From the NCBI GenBank assembly GCA_003151955.1, contig PLZB01000025.1, positions 1-35,439 on the forward strand: a stretch of DNA of 35,439 nucleotides, given 5' to 3'. Made by a program: the position numbers and the translations under genes. Source of the DNA: Acidimicrobiaceae bacterium (lineage in GTDB: Bacteria; Actinomycetota; Acidimicrobiia; Acidimicrobiales; UBA8190). Shown here piece by piece: positions 15,299 to 23,815 of this stretch (position 1 is its first letter; each line of letters starts with the position of its first letter). The notes beneath the pieces were generated by a model. That model did not search any database, was not told the DNA's origin, and saw only the letters and a program-made list of their open reading frames with translations.

Positions 15299-16489
15299 TC
15301 AGGCCCCCGGACCGGACTCGGACTGCTGCCGCTTCTCGCGCTCGGCCTGATGGTCGGTGATGGCCTTCATGATGGCCCCGCCGGCGGCACCGATGAAGGC
15401 GGGCCGGTGCTCGGCGGCCCAATCCCGGGAGCCGGCCAGCGAGGGGAGGGAACCCTGGAAGCGGGGGGCGACGTACTTGGCGAACAGCTCGTAGGACCGC
15501 AGCGTCGCCTCCCGGTCGGCCCACTCGTGGGCCATGAGGAGGAAGGTCCCGAAGCCACCGGACTGCTCGATGAGCCGCTCGATCTGGGCGGCCGCCATGT
15601 CGGGGGTGCCGACCACGGCGAAGCCACTGGCCATGAGGGCGTCGACCTGTTGGCCGGTGTCCCCCTCGGCCGGGGCCAGGGGGAGGGCCGCCACCCGCTG
15701 GAAGTAGTCGATCCACTCGGCCAGGCCGTGCTCGACGTCGCGACGGGCCTGCTCCTCGGTCTCGGCGATGTGCATGGGGCCGACGAGCCGCCACTTGCGG
15801 CGGTCGACGACGGTTCCGAACTCCTCGGCCCGCTCCTCCATGGTGGTCCAGTGGCTCCCGAGGACGTCGAAGCCCCCGGCGCTGGTGGCCCCGATGGAGA
15901 GGAGGCCGAGCCCGAACCGGCCTGCGGCCCGGGGCCCGGCCGGGGAGATCTGGGCGGCGACGGCCACCTCGAATCGGGGGTGGCTGTAGGGGCGGAGGTG
16001 GAGCCGGGCATCGCGGAGGGTGAACCAGCCCGCCTCCCGGGTCACGGGCTCGGACCCGTCGAGGAGGGCCAGGATGGCCTCCAGGGACTCCTCCATCATC
16101 TCCCGCTGGGCCATGGGGTCGATACCCATCATGAAGGCGTCCGACGGGAGCGCCCCCGGCCCGACCCCCATCATGACCCGGCCCCGGGTCAGGTGGTCGA
16201 GGAGGACCATCCGGTCGGCGAGCATGAAGGGCTGGTGGTAGGGGAGGGAGCTGACCCCGGTGCCGAGCCGGATCCGCCTGGTCCGCTCCGAGGCCACGGC
16301 GATGAACACCTCGGGGGAGGCGATGATCTCGTAGCCGGCCGAGTGGTGCTCCCCGAACCAGGCCTCGTCGAAGCCGAGCTGGTCGAGGCGGACCACCAGC
16401 TCCAGGTCGCGTTCGAGGGCCAGGGTCGGGTTCTGGCCCACGGGGTGGAACGGGGCCAGGAAGATTCCGAATTCGAGCGGCCAGTCCAC
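15299..16489 (-). CDS. Limonene-monooxygenase-like LLM flavin-dependent oxidoreductase
   Basis: 396 residues. It follows the LimB-like pattern closely: GIFLAPFHPVGQNPTLALE, DEAWFGEHHSAGYE, RIRLGTGVSSLPYHQPFM, TRGRVMMGVGPGALPSDA, MGIDPMAQR, WRLVGPMHIAET, VVGTPD and ELFAKYVAPRFQG. Family members oxygenate terpenes or related hydrocarbons using FMNH2 delivered by a separate reductase, which is not seen here. The GTG at 16489 has GAGGAG six bases upstream. It lies 52 bp downstream of a class II aldolase gene in the same direction and may share its transcript. Confidence 0.88.
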   Translation of the reverse strand: MDWPLEFGIFLAPFHPVGQNPTLALERDLELVVRLDQLGFDEAWFGEHHSAGYEIIASPEVFIAVASERTRRIRLGTGVSSLPYHQPFMLADRMVLLDHLTRGRVMMGVGPGALPSDAFMMGIDPMAQREMMEESLEAILALLDGSEPVTREAGWFTLRDARLHLRPYSHPRFEVAVAAQISPAGPRAAGRFGLGLLSIGATSAGGFDVLGSHWTTMEERAEEFGTVVDRRKWRLVGPMHIAETEEQARRDVEHGLAEWIDYFQRVAALPLAPAEGDTGQQVDALMASGFAVVGTPDMAAAQIERLIEQSGGFGTFLLMAHEWADREATLRSYELFAKYVAPRFQGSLPSLAGSRDWAAEHRPAFIGAAGGAIMKAITDHQAEREKRQQSESGPGA

Positions 16490-16509
16490 GGGCTCTCCTC
16501 AGGTGGTCG

Positions 16510-16526
16510 GGCCGCCCCCGGCGGCC
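16510..16526 (-). terminator. GC-rich hairpin between aldolase and LLM genes
   Basis: GGCCGCC (16510-16516) and GGCGGCC (16520-16526) form a perfect 7-bp stem with a 3-nt loop, 15 bp after the aldolase stop. No T-run follows on the minus strand. It could dampen read-through or stabilise the upstream message. Confidence 0.35.
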
Positions 16527-16541
16527 GAGACGCGTGAGGGC

Positions 16542-17321
16542 TCAGTCCAGCAGGTCCGGCTGCTCCCGGACAATCCGGTCGTAGAGGGGTTGGAAGTTGA
16601 GCCAGCCCAAATAGTGGCCTCCCACCTGGGAGGCGGTCAGCGACGCGTTGGCCTCGTCGATCAGGATCGGGGTCCCGGCCGCCTCGGCCAGGAGCTGGGC
16701 CTGGCAGGTCCGTTCCATGGTGATGAACCACCAGACGGCCTCGTCGACGCTGTGGCCGACGGTGAGGAGCCCGTGGTTGCGGAGGATCACGGCCTTGTGC
16801 CCGCCGAGGGCGGCTCCGATTCGCTTCCCCTCCTCGACGTCGACGACGACCCCGGTGTAGTCGTCGAAGAGGCCGTGGTCGCCGTGGAAGGCGCAGGCGT
16901 CCTGGGTCAGCGGGTCGAGGAGGCGCCCCAGCGACGACCAGGCCTTTCCGTGCAGCGAGTGGGAGTGGCCGGCGGCGATGACGTCGGGCCGGGCCGCGTG
17001 GACCTGGGAGTGGATGGCGAAGGCGGCCACGTTGACGGGCCGGTCCCCCTCGACGACCTCCCCCTTGTCGTTGACGAGGATCAGGTCGGAGACCCGGATC
17101 TGGCTGAAGTGCATGGCGAAGGGGTTGACCCAGAAGTGGTCGAGCCGCTCGGGGTCCCGGGCCGTGATGTGCCCGGCGATCCCCTCGTCGAAGCCGAACT
17201 TCGAGAAGAGCCGGAACCCGGCGGCCAGCCGCTGCTTGCGGTGGAGCCGCTCCTCCTCGACCGTCTCGAAGACGGGAGGCCTCGGGACCCGCTGCAGCAT
17301 CTCCTCCATGGTGGTTGCCAT
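16542..17321 (-). CDS. Class II aldolase/adducin family protein
   Basis: 259 residues. Metal-binding His119 and His121 in AAGHSHSLHG and His183 in ILRNHGLLTVG match the zinc site of fuculose-phosphate-aldolase-type enzymes. FDEGIAGHITARDP and NPFAMHFSQI are the family N-terminal motifs. The protein belongs to the longer adducin-head-like bacterial group often linked to aromatic or decarboxylase chemistry, so a retro-aldol or decarboxylation role is inferred. The ATG at 17321 has GGAGG four bases upstream. Divergent from the lipoprotein gene across 79 bp. Confidence 0.88.
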   Translation of the reverse strand: MATTMEEMLQRVPRPPVFETVEEERLHRKQRLAAGFRLFSKFGFDEGIAGHITARDPERLDHFWVNPFAMHFSQIRVSDLILVNDKGEVVEGDRPVNVAAFAIHSQVHAARPDVIAAGHSHSLHGKAWSSLGRLLDPLTQDACAFHGDHGLFDDYTGVVVDVEEGKRIGAALGGHKAVILRNHGLLTVGHSVDEAVWWFITMERTCQAQLLAEAAGTPILIDEANASLTASQVGGHYLGWLNFQPLYDRIVREQPDLLD

Positions 17322-17387
17322 GTCCCCTCCACGCCTCACGTCGATCCGGACCATCCCGAGTGTACGGCGGTTGGCCCTGATCAGCAC

Positions 17388-17393
17388 TACCCT
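17388..17393 (+). promoter_or_regulatory. Putative -10 element for leaderless lipoprotein mRNA
   Basis: TACCCT (TANNNT form) ends seven bases before the GTG at 17401, and no Shine-Dalgarno sequence is present, as expected if the mRNA starts at the GTG. No convincing -35. Confidence 0.35.
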
Positions 17394-17400
17394 TCCGGCC

Positions 17401-18132
17401 GTGCGTCGCCTGACCCTCCCCGCCGTCCTGTCCACCCTCGCGGCTCTGGCCGGGGTCTCGGCCTGCTCGTCGAGCGCTCCGCCGTCGGCGCTCCAGGGCA
17501 AGTCGGCCTCCCAGGTCATGACGGCCGCCCTGGCCGCGGCCAAGCAGGCCGGGTCCATGCACCTCACCGTGGCCCTGTCCGGTCCCAACGGCACGCAGGC
17601 CCTGAGCGGCGACCTGTCGGGGACCGACGGCCAGCTCGACTTCGCCGGCCCGGCGCAGTTCCTCCATCTCAAGATCGTGGGCGGGACGGGCTACCTGAAC
17701 GCCGACGCCGGAACCCTCCAGAAGGACCTGGGCATCAAGAGCGCCACCACCGCCGCCGCCGACGCCGGGAAATGGGTCTCCCTCAAGGCGACGGACGGCC
17801 CCTATGCGCAGCTGGCCCAGACGCTCAGCTTCACCGCCGCCGTGGCCCAGTTCCTCCCCAACCCCTCCGGGATGACCATCCTCGGGACCAAGACGGTGGG
17901 CGGGAAGTCGGTCCTCCAGCTGAAGGGACCCCTGAACCAGACCGGGTACACGGGTTCGACGATCTTCACCGTCTCGGCCACCTCGCCGACGACGCCGGTC
18001 TCCAACAACGCCACCGCCGCCAAGAGCGGGAAGACGTCGACCCAGACGACGACCTTCTCGGCCTGGGGGGTGCCGGTCAAGCTGACCGCCCCGACCGGGG
18101 CCATCGCCTTCAGCACCATCCCCTTGACTTGA
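17401..18132 (+). CDS. LppX/LprG-like secreted lipoprotein
   Basis: 243 residues. The N-terminus VRRLTLPAVLSTLAALAGVSAC is basic, then hydrophobic, ending in a lipobox LAGVSAC (ending at Cys22), so it should be a lipid-anchored envelope protein. The mature part (a helix SASQVMTAALAAAKQAGSMH, then beta-rich repeats and VKLTAP near the end) resembles the LppX/LprAFG fold that carries lipids in mycobacteria. That assignment is by pattern only. Start chosen as GTG 17401 because it gives a proper signal peptide. Confidence 0.78.
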   Translation: MRRLTLPAVLSTLAALAGVSACSSSAPPSALQGKSASQVMTAALAAAKQAGSMHLTVALSGPNGTQALSGDLSGTDGQLDFAGPAQFLHLKIVGGTGYLNADAGTLQKDLGIKSATTAAADAGKWVSLKATDGPYAQLAQTLSFTAAVAQFLPNPSGMTILGTKTVGGKSVLQLKGPLNQTGYTGSTIFTVSATSPTTPVSNNATAAKSGKTSTQTTTFSAWGVPVKLTAPTGAIAFSTIPLT

Positions 18133-18174
18133 CCTGAGCCGGACCGACGGCCACGGTCCTGGCCGGGATGGGAT

Positions 18175-18180
18175 TTGACA
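18175..18180 (+). promoter_or_regulatory. Consensus -35 box upstream of the Ehr operon
   Basis: TTGACA is a perfect sigma-A-type -35. A 16-18 bp spacer places the -10 at about 18197-18204, where the best match is TGATGT (18199-18204). That would overlap the assigned ATG at 18201 and favour a downstream start (ATG 18216 or 18240). The conflict is unresolved. Confidence 0.3.
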
Positions 18181-18200
18181 TCTGAGGACCTGATCGACTG

Positions 18201-18713
18201 ATGTTTCTGTCAATTATGCGACTCGGTGGCGTGGTGGAGATGGCCCGACGGCTCAGGAACCGGCCCGAGACGATCAGGGCGACCCCGCCGGCGCCCGGCC
18301 CGGCCGCCGCCGCGGCCCGACGGCTCCGGGGATCGCTCCAGCTCCGCCACGTCGACGCCGGCTCCTGCAACGGCTGCGAGCTCGAGATCGGGGGCACCTT
18401 CTCACCCGTCTACGACGCCGAGCGGTTCGGGCTCCGGCTCGAGGCTTCGCCCCGCCACGCCGACGGCCTCCTCGTCACGGGCCCTGTCACCCGGAACATG
18501 GCCGGACCCCTCCGGAGAACCCTCGAGGCGGTTCCCCGCCCGGCGGTCGTGGTGACGGTGGGGGACTGCGCCGCCGGCTGCGGGGTCTTCCGGGGCGGCT
18601 ACGGGGTCGAGGGGGCCGTCGGGGACGTCGTCGACGTCGACCTCCACATCCCGGGCTGCCCCCCCGACCCGGCGGCCATCACCGCCGCCCTGCGGGGACT
18701 GGCCGGGCGGTGA
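18201..18713 (+). CDS. Ehr/hydrogenase-4-like small subunit (HyfI/NuoB-type [4Fe-4S] protein)
   Basis: 170 residues of the complex I 20-kDa / hydrogenase small subunit family. Cys56 and Cys59 in AGSCNGCE, Cys123 in GDCAAGCG and Cys153 in IPGCPP match the four ligands of the proximal (N2-type) [4Fe-4S] cluster. The N-terminus MFLSIMRLGGVVE resembles HycG/HyfI N-termini, which supports the ATG at 18201, although GAGGA is 12 bases away and a -35 box overlaps the region. The stop overlaps the GTG of the next gene. It should transfer electrons between the large subunit and an unknown donor, at the inner face of the membrane. Confidence 0.85.
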   Translation: MFLSIMRLGGVVEMARRLRNRPETIRATPPAPGPAAAAARRLRGSLQLRHVDAGSCNGCELEIGGTFSPVYDAERFGLRLEASPRHADGLLVTGPVTRNMAGPLRRTLEAVPRPAVVVTVGDCAAGCGVFRGGYGVEGAVGDVVDVDLHIPGCPPDPAAITAALRGLAGR

Positions 18714-20719
18714 GCCCGGACCTCCTGGCCGCCACCGGTCTCCTGGGGCTGGCCGGCTCGGCCGGCGGGGCGGTGGTGGGCCTGCGGTTCCGGATCCCGG
18801 TGGTGGCCGGCACCACGGTGGCGGCCTGTGCCTGCGGTCTGGTCACGGCCGGGGGAGTCCTGAGCGGCGGAGGCCCGGTCACCCTCGAGGTGGGCGGGAT
18901 CATGCCCCTCAGCGGGTTCTCACTGTCCCTCGACCCCCTGGGGGCCCTCTTCACGGCCGTGACCGCCGTGATCGGGATCTGTGCGGTGATCTTCAGCCTC
19001 GGCTACCACGGCCCGGGCCTGGCCGGGCGGCCGGCCTCGACCGCCCTTCCCCTGTTCGTGACGTCGATGCTCCTCGTCCCCGCCGCCTCGAGCGTCACCA
19101 CCTTCCTCGTCCTCTGGGAGCTCATGGCCCTGAGCTCGCTCATCCTGGTCCTGAGCGACCAGCGGAGGCGGGCCGAGGTCCAACGGGCCGGGGAGTGGTA
19201 CGCGGCCATGACCCAGGCGGGGGCGGCGGCCATCCTCCTCGCCCTCGTCCTGCTGGCCGGCCACGCCGGAGGGCAGTCCTTCGCCGCCCTGGCCGGCCAC
19301 GGCCCGGGGATGGCGAGCTGGGTCCGCAACGGGGCCTTCCTCCTCGCCCTGGTCGGCTTCGGGTCCAAGGCCGGGATGGTTCCGCTGCACGTCTGGCTCC
19401 CCCGGGCCCACCCCGAGGCCCCGGGACCGGTCTCGGCCCTGATGTCGGCGGCCATGGTCAACCTCGGCATCTACGGGATCATCCGGGTCGGTGACGGGCT
19501 GCTGGGCGGGGGGCCGGAGTGGTGGTGGCTCACGGTCATGGGCCTCGGAGCGATCTCGGCCCTGTTCGGAGCGCTCCACTCGACCACCAGCACCGACCTG
19601 AAGCGACTCCTGGCCTACTCGACCACGGACAACATGGGCCTGGTGCTGCTGGGGGTGGGGGCGTCGGGGATCTTCGCCGACACCGGACATCGGGCCCTGG
19701 CCCTCATCGCCCTGGTCGCCGCTCTGCTCCACGTCGTCTTCCATGCCGTCTTCAAGGGGAGCCTGTTCCTGGCGGCCGCCTCCCTCGAGCAGGGAGGCGG
19801 GAGCCGACGGCTCGACGACCTGGGCGGGCTGCTCCGGCGGATGCCGGTGACGGGGACGGTCTTCCTGGTGGGGTCCCTGGCCATCAGCGCCCTCCCCCCG
19901 CTGTGCGGGTTCGTGAGCGAGTGGCTTCTCCTCCAGGCCATGCTCCACGGCCTGCCCACCGGCGACGTGGCCGTGGCGGTGGCGATGCCACTCGGGGTCG
20001 CCGTGCTGGCCCTGACGGGGGGGCTGACCGCCGCCACGTTCGTGAAGGCCGTGGGGATCGGCCTGCTGGGTCAGCCCCGGAGCCGGGGCGCGGTCGACGC
20101 CTCGGAGGTCCCGGCCGCCATGTGGGCCCCCTCGGGCGTCCTCGCCCTCGGCTGCCTGGCGCTCGGGGTGGCCCCGGTCACGCTCGTCCCGGCCGTCCTG
20201 CGGGCGGCCCGGGTCGTCACCCCGGCCGGGGTCGGCGACCCGCTCCGCCACGGCTGGCGGCTCGGCCTGGCCGGCTCCCGAGGGGTACTCGACCCGGTCC
20301 TGCTCGGCCTCGGGCTGGTGGCGGCAGTGGCGGTGGCCGCCGGAGCCCGGCGGCTGGTGCAGCGGGGCCCGGTCCGGCGGACGGCGGCGTGGGGATGCGG
20401 GCGGGAGGCCCAGACCTCCCGGATGGAGTACACGGCCACCTCCTTCGCCGAGCCCCTGGTCCGGGTCTTCGACGACGTGGTCCGGCCCAACCGGCATCTC
20501 GACGTGAGCCACACCTCCGAGTCCCGCTACTACGTCGAGTCCATCGAGTACCACAGCTCCCTCGACGACGACGCCTTCGAGCGCCGGGGCTACCTCCCGG
20601 CCCTGGCCGCCCTGCGGCGGTGGGGGGACCTGGCCCGGCGGGCCCAGAACGGCAGCGTCCACCGGTACCTCGCCTTCGGCCTGGTCGCCCTCCTCGTGGT
20701 GCTGGTGGTGGTGGGATGA
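18710..20719 (+). CDS. HyfB-like proton-translocating antiporter-type membrane subunit
   Basis: 669 residues, about 16 hydrophobic segments. It matches the NuoL/HyfB family: the Glu of VLWELMALSS, the Lys of GFGSKAGMVPLHVWLPRAHPE and the PGPVSALMS helix break are the conserved channel residues. The C-terminal extension GCGREAQTSRMEYTATSFAEP is the HyfB-specific tail. It should form one proton or cation channel of the complex. The GTG at 18710 overlaps the preceding stop (GTGA), and its own stop overlaps the next ATG (ATGA). Confidence 0.9.
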   Translation: MSPDLLAATGLLGLAGSAGGAVVGLRFRIPVVAGTTVAACACGLVTAGGVLSGGGPVTLEVGGIMPLSGFSLSLDPLGALFTAVTAVIGICAVIFSLGYHGPGLAGRPASTALPLFVTSMLLVPAASSVTTFLVLWELMALSSLILVLSDQRRRAEVQRAGEWYAAMTQAGAAAILLALVLLAGHAGGQSFAALAGHGPGMASWVRNGAFLLALVGFGSKAGMVPLHVWLPRAHPEAPGPVSALMSAAMVNLGIYGIIRVGDGLLGGGPEWWWLTVMGLGAISALFGALHSTTSTDLKRLLAYSTTDNMGLVLLGVGASGIFADTGHRALALIALVAALLHVVFHAVFKGSLFLAAASLEQGGGSRRLDDLGGLLRRMPVTGTVFLVGSLAISALPPLCGFVSEWLLLQAMLHGLPTGDVAVAVAMPLGVAVLALTGGLTAATFVKAVGIGLLGQPRSRGAVDASEVPAAMWAPSGVLALGCLALGVAPVTLVPAVLRAARVVTPAGVGDPLRHGWRLGLAGSRGVLDPVLLGLGLVAAVAVAAGARRLVQRGPVRRTAAWGCGREAQTSRMEYTATSFAEPLVRVFDDVVRPNRHLDVSHTSESRYYVESIEYHSSLDDDAFERRGYLPALAALRRWGDLARRAQNGSVHRYLAFGLVALLVVLVVVG

Positions 20720-21678
20720 GCGGGCCCTGGCCGGCAGCTACCCAGCTGGCTGTCTCCACCCTCCAGGTCGGCGGGGTCCTGGTGGGCGGTCCCCTCCTCC
20801 TGGGCCTGACCCGGAAGGTCAAGGCCCGGCTCGAGGGCCGGACCGGTCCCCCCGTCCGCCAACCGTGGCGGGACCTCCGGAAGCTGGCCGGCCGGGAGCG
20901 GACCCGACCCGAGCAGGCCAGCTGGATCTTCCCGCTGGCCCCCCTGGTCCTCGTCGCCACCGCCCTGGTCGTGGCGGCCGGCGCCCCCCTGGTGGCCGTC
21001 AACCCGGCCTTCGGGACCTCGGCTGACCTGTTCGCCGTGGTCTACCTCCTCCTCCTGGGCTCGGTCGCCCTGGCCCTGGCCGGACTCGACACGGGCACGG
21101 CCTTCGGAGGCATGGGGGCCAGCCGGGCCCTGACCATCGGGGCGGTGGCCGAACCGGCCCTGCTGGTGGCCGTGCTGGCCCTGTCAATCCCAGCCCGGTC
21201 GTCGAACCTCCCGGCCATCGTCTCGAGCTCCCTGGCCCACCCCATCTGGCTGGCCAGCCCCCAGCGGCTCCTGGCCCTCGGCGCCTTCCTGATCGTGGTC
21301 CTGGCCGAGAACGGGCGGCTCCCCGTCGACAACCCCGGGACCCACCTCGAGCTGACCATGATCCACGAGGCCATGGTCCTCGAATACGCCGGTCCCGACC
21401 TGGCCCTCGTCACGCTGGGGGAGAGCGCCCGGCTGGTCGTCCTCCTCGGGCTCCTGGCCAACCTCTTCGCCCCGTGGGGGATCGCCACCCGACCGGGGGC
21501 CGCCACCTTGGCCGTAGGAGCGGTGACGGTGGTGGCCAAGGTCGGGGCCCTCGGGGTCGGTCTGGCCGTGTTCGAGGTCTTCATGGCCAAGCTCCGGCTC
21601 TTCCGGGTGCCCGAGCTGCTGTCCGGCGCCTTCGTCCTGGCCGTCCTGGCCGTCGTCGTGGCCCTGGTGGTCCCGTGA
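20716..21678 (+). CDS. HyfC/NuoH-like membrane subunit
   Basis: 320 residues, about eight transmembrane segments. The loop GRTGPPVRQPWRDLRKL near the N-terminus and AENGRLPVDNPGTHLELTMIHE, then EYAGPDLAL, are signatures of the NuoH/HycD/HyfC subunit, which joins the hydrophilic arm to the membrane arm and carries acidic residues of the coupling path. ATG at 20716 overlaps the HyfB stop. Confidence 0.9.
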   Translation: MSGPWPAATQLAVSTLQVGGVLVGGPLLLGLTRKVKARLEGRTGPPVRQPWRDLRKLAGRERTRPEQASWIFPLAPLVLVATALVVAAGAPLVAVNPAFGTSADLFAVVYLLLLGSVALALAGLDTGTAFGGMGASRALTIGAVAEPALLVAVLALSIPARSSNLPAIVSSSLAHPIWLASPQRLLALGAFLIVVLAENGRLPVDNPGTHLELTMIHEAMVLEYAGPDLALVTLGESARLVVLLGLLANLFAPWGIATRPGAATLAVGAVTVVAKVGALGVGLAVFEVFMAKLRLFRVPELLSGAFVLAVLAVVVALVVP

Positions 21679-22331
21679 GGGCCGGCTCCTACGACTCCGT
21701 CCTCGCTCTGGCCGTCGGGGCCGTCCTGGTCTGCGCCGTCGCCGCCCTGTGGCTGTCCTCGGTCCGGGGCGTGGTCCGGGTCCTTGCCGCCCAGGGACTC
21801 GCCCTCGGGCTCGTGGCCCTCCTCCTCGGGCTCCACGTCCACGACACGGCCCTGGTCGCCACGGCCGGCGTCGTCGTCGGGCTGAAGGCCGTCGTCATCC
21901 CCACCCTGCTGCGGCGGGTGGCAGGGGAGACCCACTCCCGGGAGACCCGGCCCCTGGTGAATGTCCCCGCCTCCCTGGTGGCGGCGGCCGCGCTCAGCCT
22001 GCTGGCGTTCTCCACGACCAGGGACGTCGTCCGGCTCGTCCCCACCGGGGCCGGGAAGCTCGTGCCGGTGGGTTTCGCCACGCTCCTCCTCGGCTTCTTC
22101 GTGCTGGTGGCCCGGCGGAAACCCGTCTTCCAGATGGTCGGGCTCCTCCTGGTCGACAACGCCGTGGCCCTCATCGCCTTCCTCATCACCGCCGGGGTCC
22201 CGTTCCTGATCGAGCTGGGCGTGTCCCTGGACGTCCTGCTGGGCGTGGTCGTCCTGATGGTGCTGGCCAGCCGGCTTCGGGCCGACTACGGCGAGGTCGA
22301 CCTCGACGCCCTCCAGGAGCTAAGGGACTGA
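21675..22331 (+). CDS. HyfE-like membrane subunit (NuoK-related)
   Basis: 218 residues, about six to seven hydrophobic helices. The segment VGLKAVVIPTLLRRV and DNAVALIAFLITAGVPFLIELG match HyfE, whose C-terminal half is related to NuoK. GTG at 21675 overlaps the HyfC stop, and its TGA shares one base with the next ATG. Confidence 0.85.
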   Translation: MRAGSYDSVLALAVGAVLVCAVAALWLSSVRGVVRVLAAQGLALGLVALLLGLHVHDTALVATAGVVVGLKAVVIPTLLRRVAGETHSRETRPLVNVPASLVAAAALSLLAFSTTRDVVRLVPTGAGKLVPVGFATLLLGFFVLVARRKPVFQMVGLLLVDNAVALIAFLITAGVPFLIELGVSLDVLLGVVVLMVLASRLRADYGEVDLDALQELRD

Positions 22332-23815
22332 TGGTCCTCGTCGCCCTCCTCCTCGTCCCGGTGATCGGAGGTGCCGTGATCGGCCTCGGCCGGTGGCGGC
22401 CGGTGGTGGCGTGGACGGCGGTCGGGCTGAACGGGGTGGGCCTGGCCGGAGCCGTGGCCCTGGCCGTCCGGGTCGTCTCGTCCGGGCCGGTGGACGGGGC
22501 CGGCGGTCTCCTCCGGGCCGATCCCCTGAGCGCCTTCATGACGGTCGTGATCGGGGCCGTCGCCCTGCTGTCGTCGTGGGTCGGGGTCCGCTGGAACACC
22601 GAGGAGCTGGCCCGGGGCCGGACCACGGCGGGCCGGGCCACCGGCTACGGGATCCTGGTCCAGGCCTTCATCGCCACCATGCTGCTCGCCGTCCTGGCCG
22701 CCAACGTCGGGATCCTCTGGGTCGGGGTCGAGGCCACCACCATCGTCACCACCTTCCTCGTCGGCCACCGCCGCACCCGGGGGGCGCTCGAGGCCTCCTG
22801 GAAGTACATCATGATCTGCTCGGTCGGGATCGCCCTGGCTTTCCTGGGAACCGTCCTCGTCTACCTGGCTGCCGTCCACGCCGGCGTGCCCGGTGGGCAT
22901 GCCCTCGACTGGCGGGCCCTGGTGGCCGCCGCCCCCCGGATGGACCACGGGGTCGTCCGCCTGGGCTTCGCCCTGATCGTCCTGGGCTACGGGACAAAGG
23001 TCGGCCTGGCCCCCTCGCACAGCTGGCTCCCCGACGCCCACAGCCAGGCCCCGGCCCCCGTCTCGGCTCTGATGTCGGGGGTCCTCCTCACGGTGGCCTT
23101 CACCGCCATCCTCCGGTTCAAGACCGTGGCCGACGCCGCCCTGGGACCGGCCTTCCCCCGGGCCCTGCTCGTCACGATGGCCCTCCTCTCGCTGGCCGTG
23201 GCCAGTTCCCTCCTGATCACCCAGCGGGACTACAAGCGGATGCTGGCCTACAGCAGCATCGAGCACATGGGTCTCCTGGCCCTCGGGGCCGCGGCCGGGA
23301 TCCCGCTCGCCATCGCCGCCGTGCTGCTCCACATCCTCGGCCACGGGCTCACGAAGTCGGTCCTCTTCCTCAGCTCGGGGGAGATCCTGGCCGTCGAGGG
23401 GACGAGTGAGATCGCCGGGGTCCGGGCCCTGCTGGCCCGGCGGCCGGCTCTGGGCGGCATCTTCGGGGTCGGCCTGCTGGCCCTGGTCGGATTGCCCCCC
23501 TTCAGCCTGTTCACGAGCGAGCTGCTGATGGCGAGAGCCGAGTTCCAGGTGGGCCTGGGCTGGGCCGCGGCCCTGGCCGTGGGGGCCATGGTGGTCGTCT
23601 TCGTGGCTGTGGCCGGCCACGGGCGACGGATGCTCCTCGGGGTTCCGGACAACCCGGGCGCCGGCCCGGACGGGTCCACCGGGGAAGGGACCCGGCTGCC
23701 GGTCTCGGCCACGGCGCCACTCGTCGGTGGGTTGGTGGCCTGCGCCGCCATCGGGGTGCTGGCCTGGCCGCTGGCCCCGCTGCTGCGGGCCGCGGCCCGG
23801 GTGGTCTCCCCGTGA
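22331..23815 (+). CDS. HyfF-like antiporter-type membrane subunit
   Basis: 494 residues, about 13-14 hydrophobic segments, of the NuoN/HyfF type. The Glu of WVGVEATTIVTTFLVG, the Lys of GYGTKVGLAPSHSWLPDAHSQ, PAPVSALMSG and MLAYSSIEHMGLL are the conserved proton-channel motifs. With HyfB it gives two antiporter-like modules; no HyfD-type third module is encoded. The TGATG overlap with HyfE and the GTGA overlap with the large subunit keep translation coupled. Confidence 0.9.
   Translation: MVLVALLLVPVIGGAVIGLGRWRPVVAWTAVGLNGVGLAGAVALAVRVVSSGPVDGAGGLLRADPLSAFMTVVIGAVALLSSWVGVRWNTEELARGRTTAGRATGYGILVQAFIATMLLAVLAANVGILWVGVEATTIVTTFLVGHRRTRGALEASWKYIMICSVGIALAFLGTVLVYLAAVHAGVPGGHALDWRALVAAAPRMDHGVVRLGFALIVLGYGTKVGLAPSHSWLPDAHSQAPAPVSALMSGVLLTVAFTAILRFKTVADAALGPAFPRALLVTMALLSLAVASSLLITQRDYKRMLAYSSIEHMGLLALGAAAGIPLAIAAVLLHILGHGLTKSVLFLSSGEILAVEGTSEIAGVRALLARRPALGGIFGVGLLALVGLPPFSLFTSELLMARAEFQVGLGWAAALAVGAMVVVFVAVAGHGRRMLLGVPDNPGAGPDGSTGEGTRLPVSATAPLVGGLVACAAIGVLAWPLAPLLRAAARVVSP

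Noticed and set aside
18920..20662. Very long minus-strand open frame opposite the HyfB gene (and similar ones at 1093-3213, 22286-23620 and 31331-33250)
   Set aside because: These are mirror frames of high-GC genes: low-complexity Gly/Arg/Asp/Pro composition, no domains, no ribosome sites, and the other strand encodes clear protein families.
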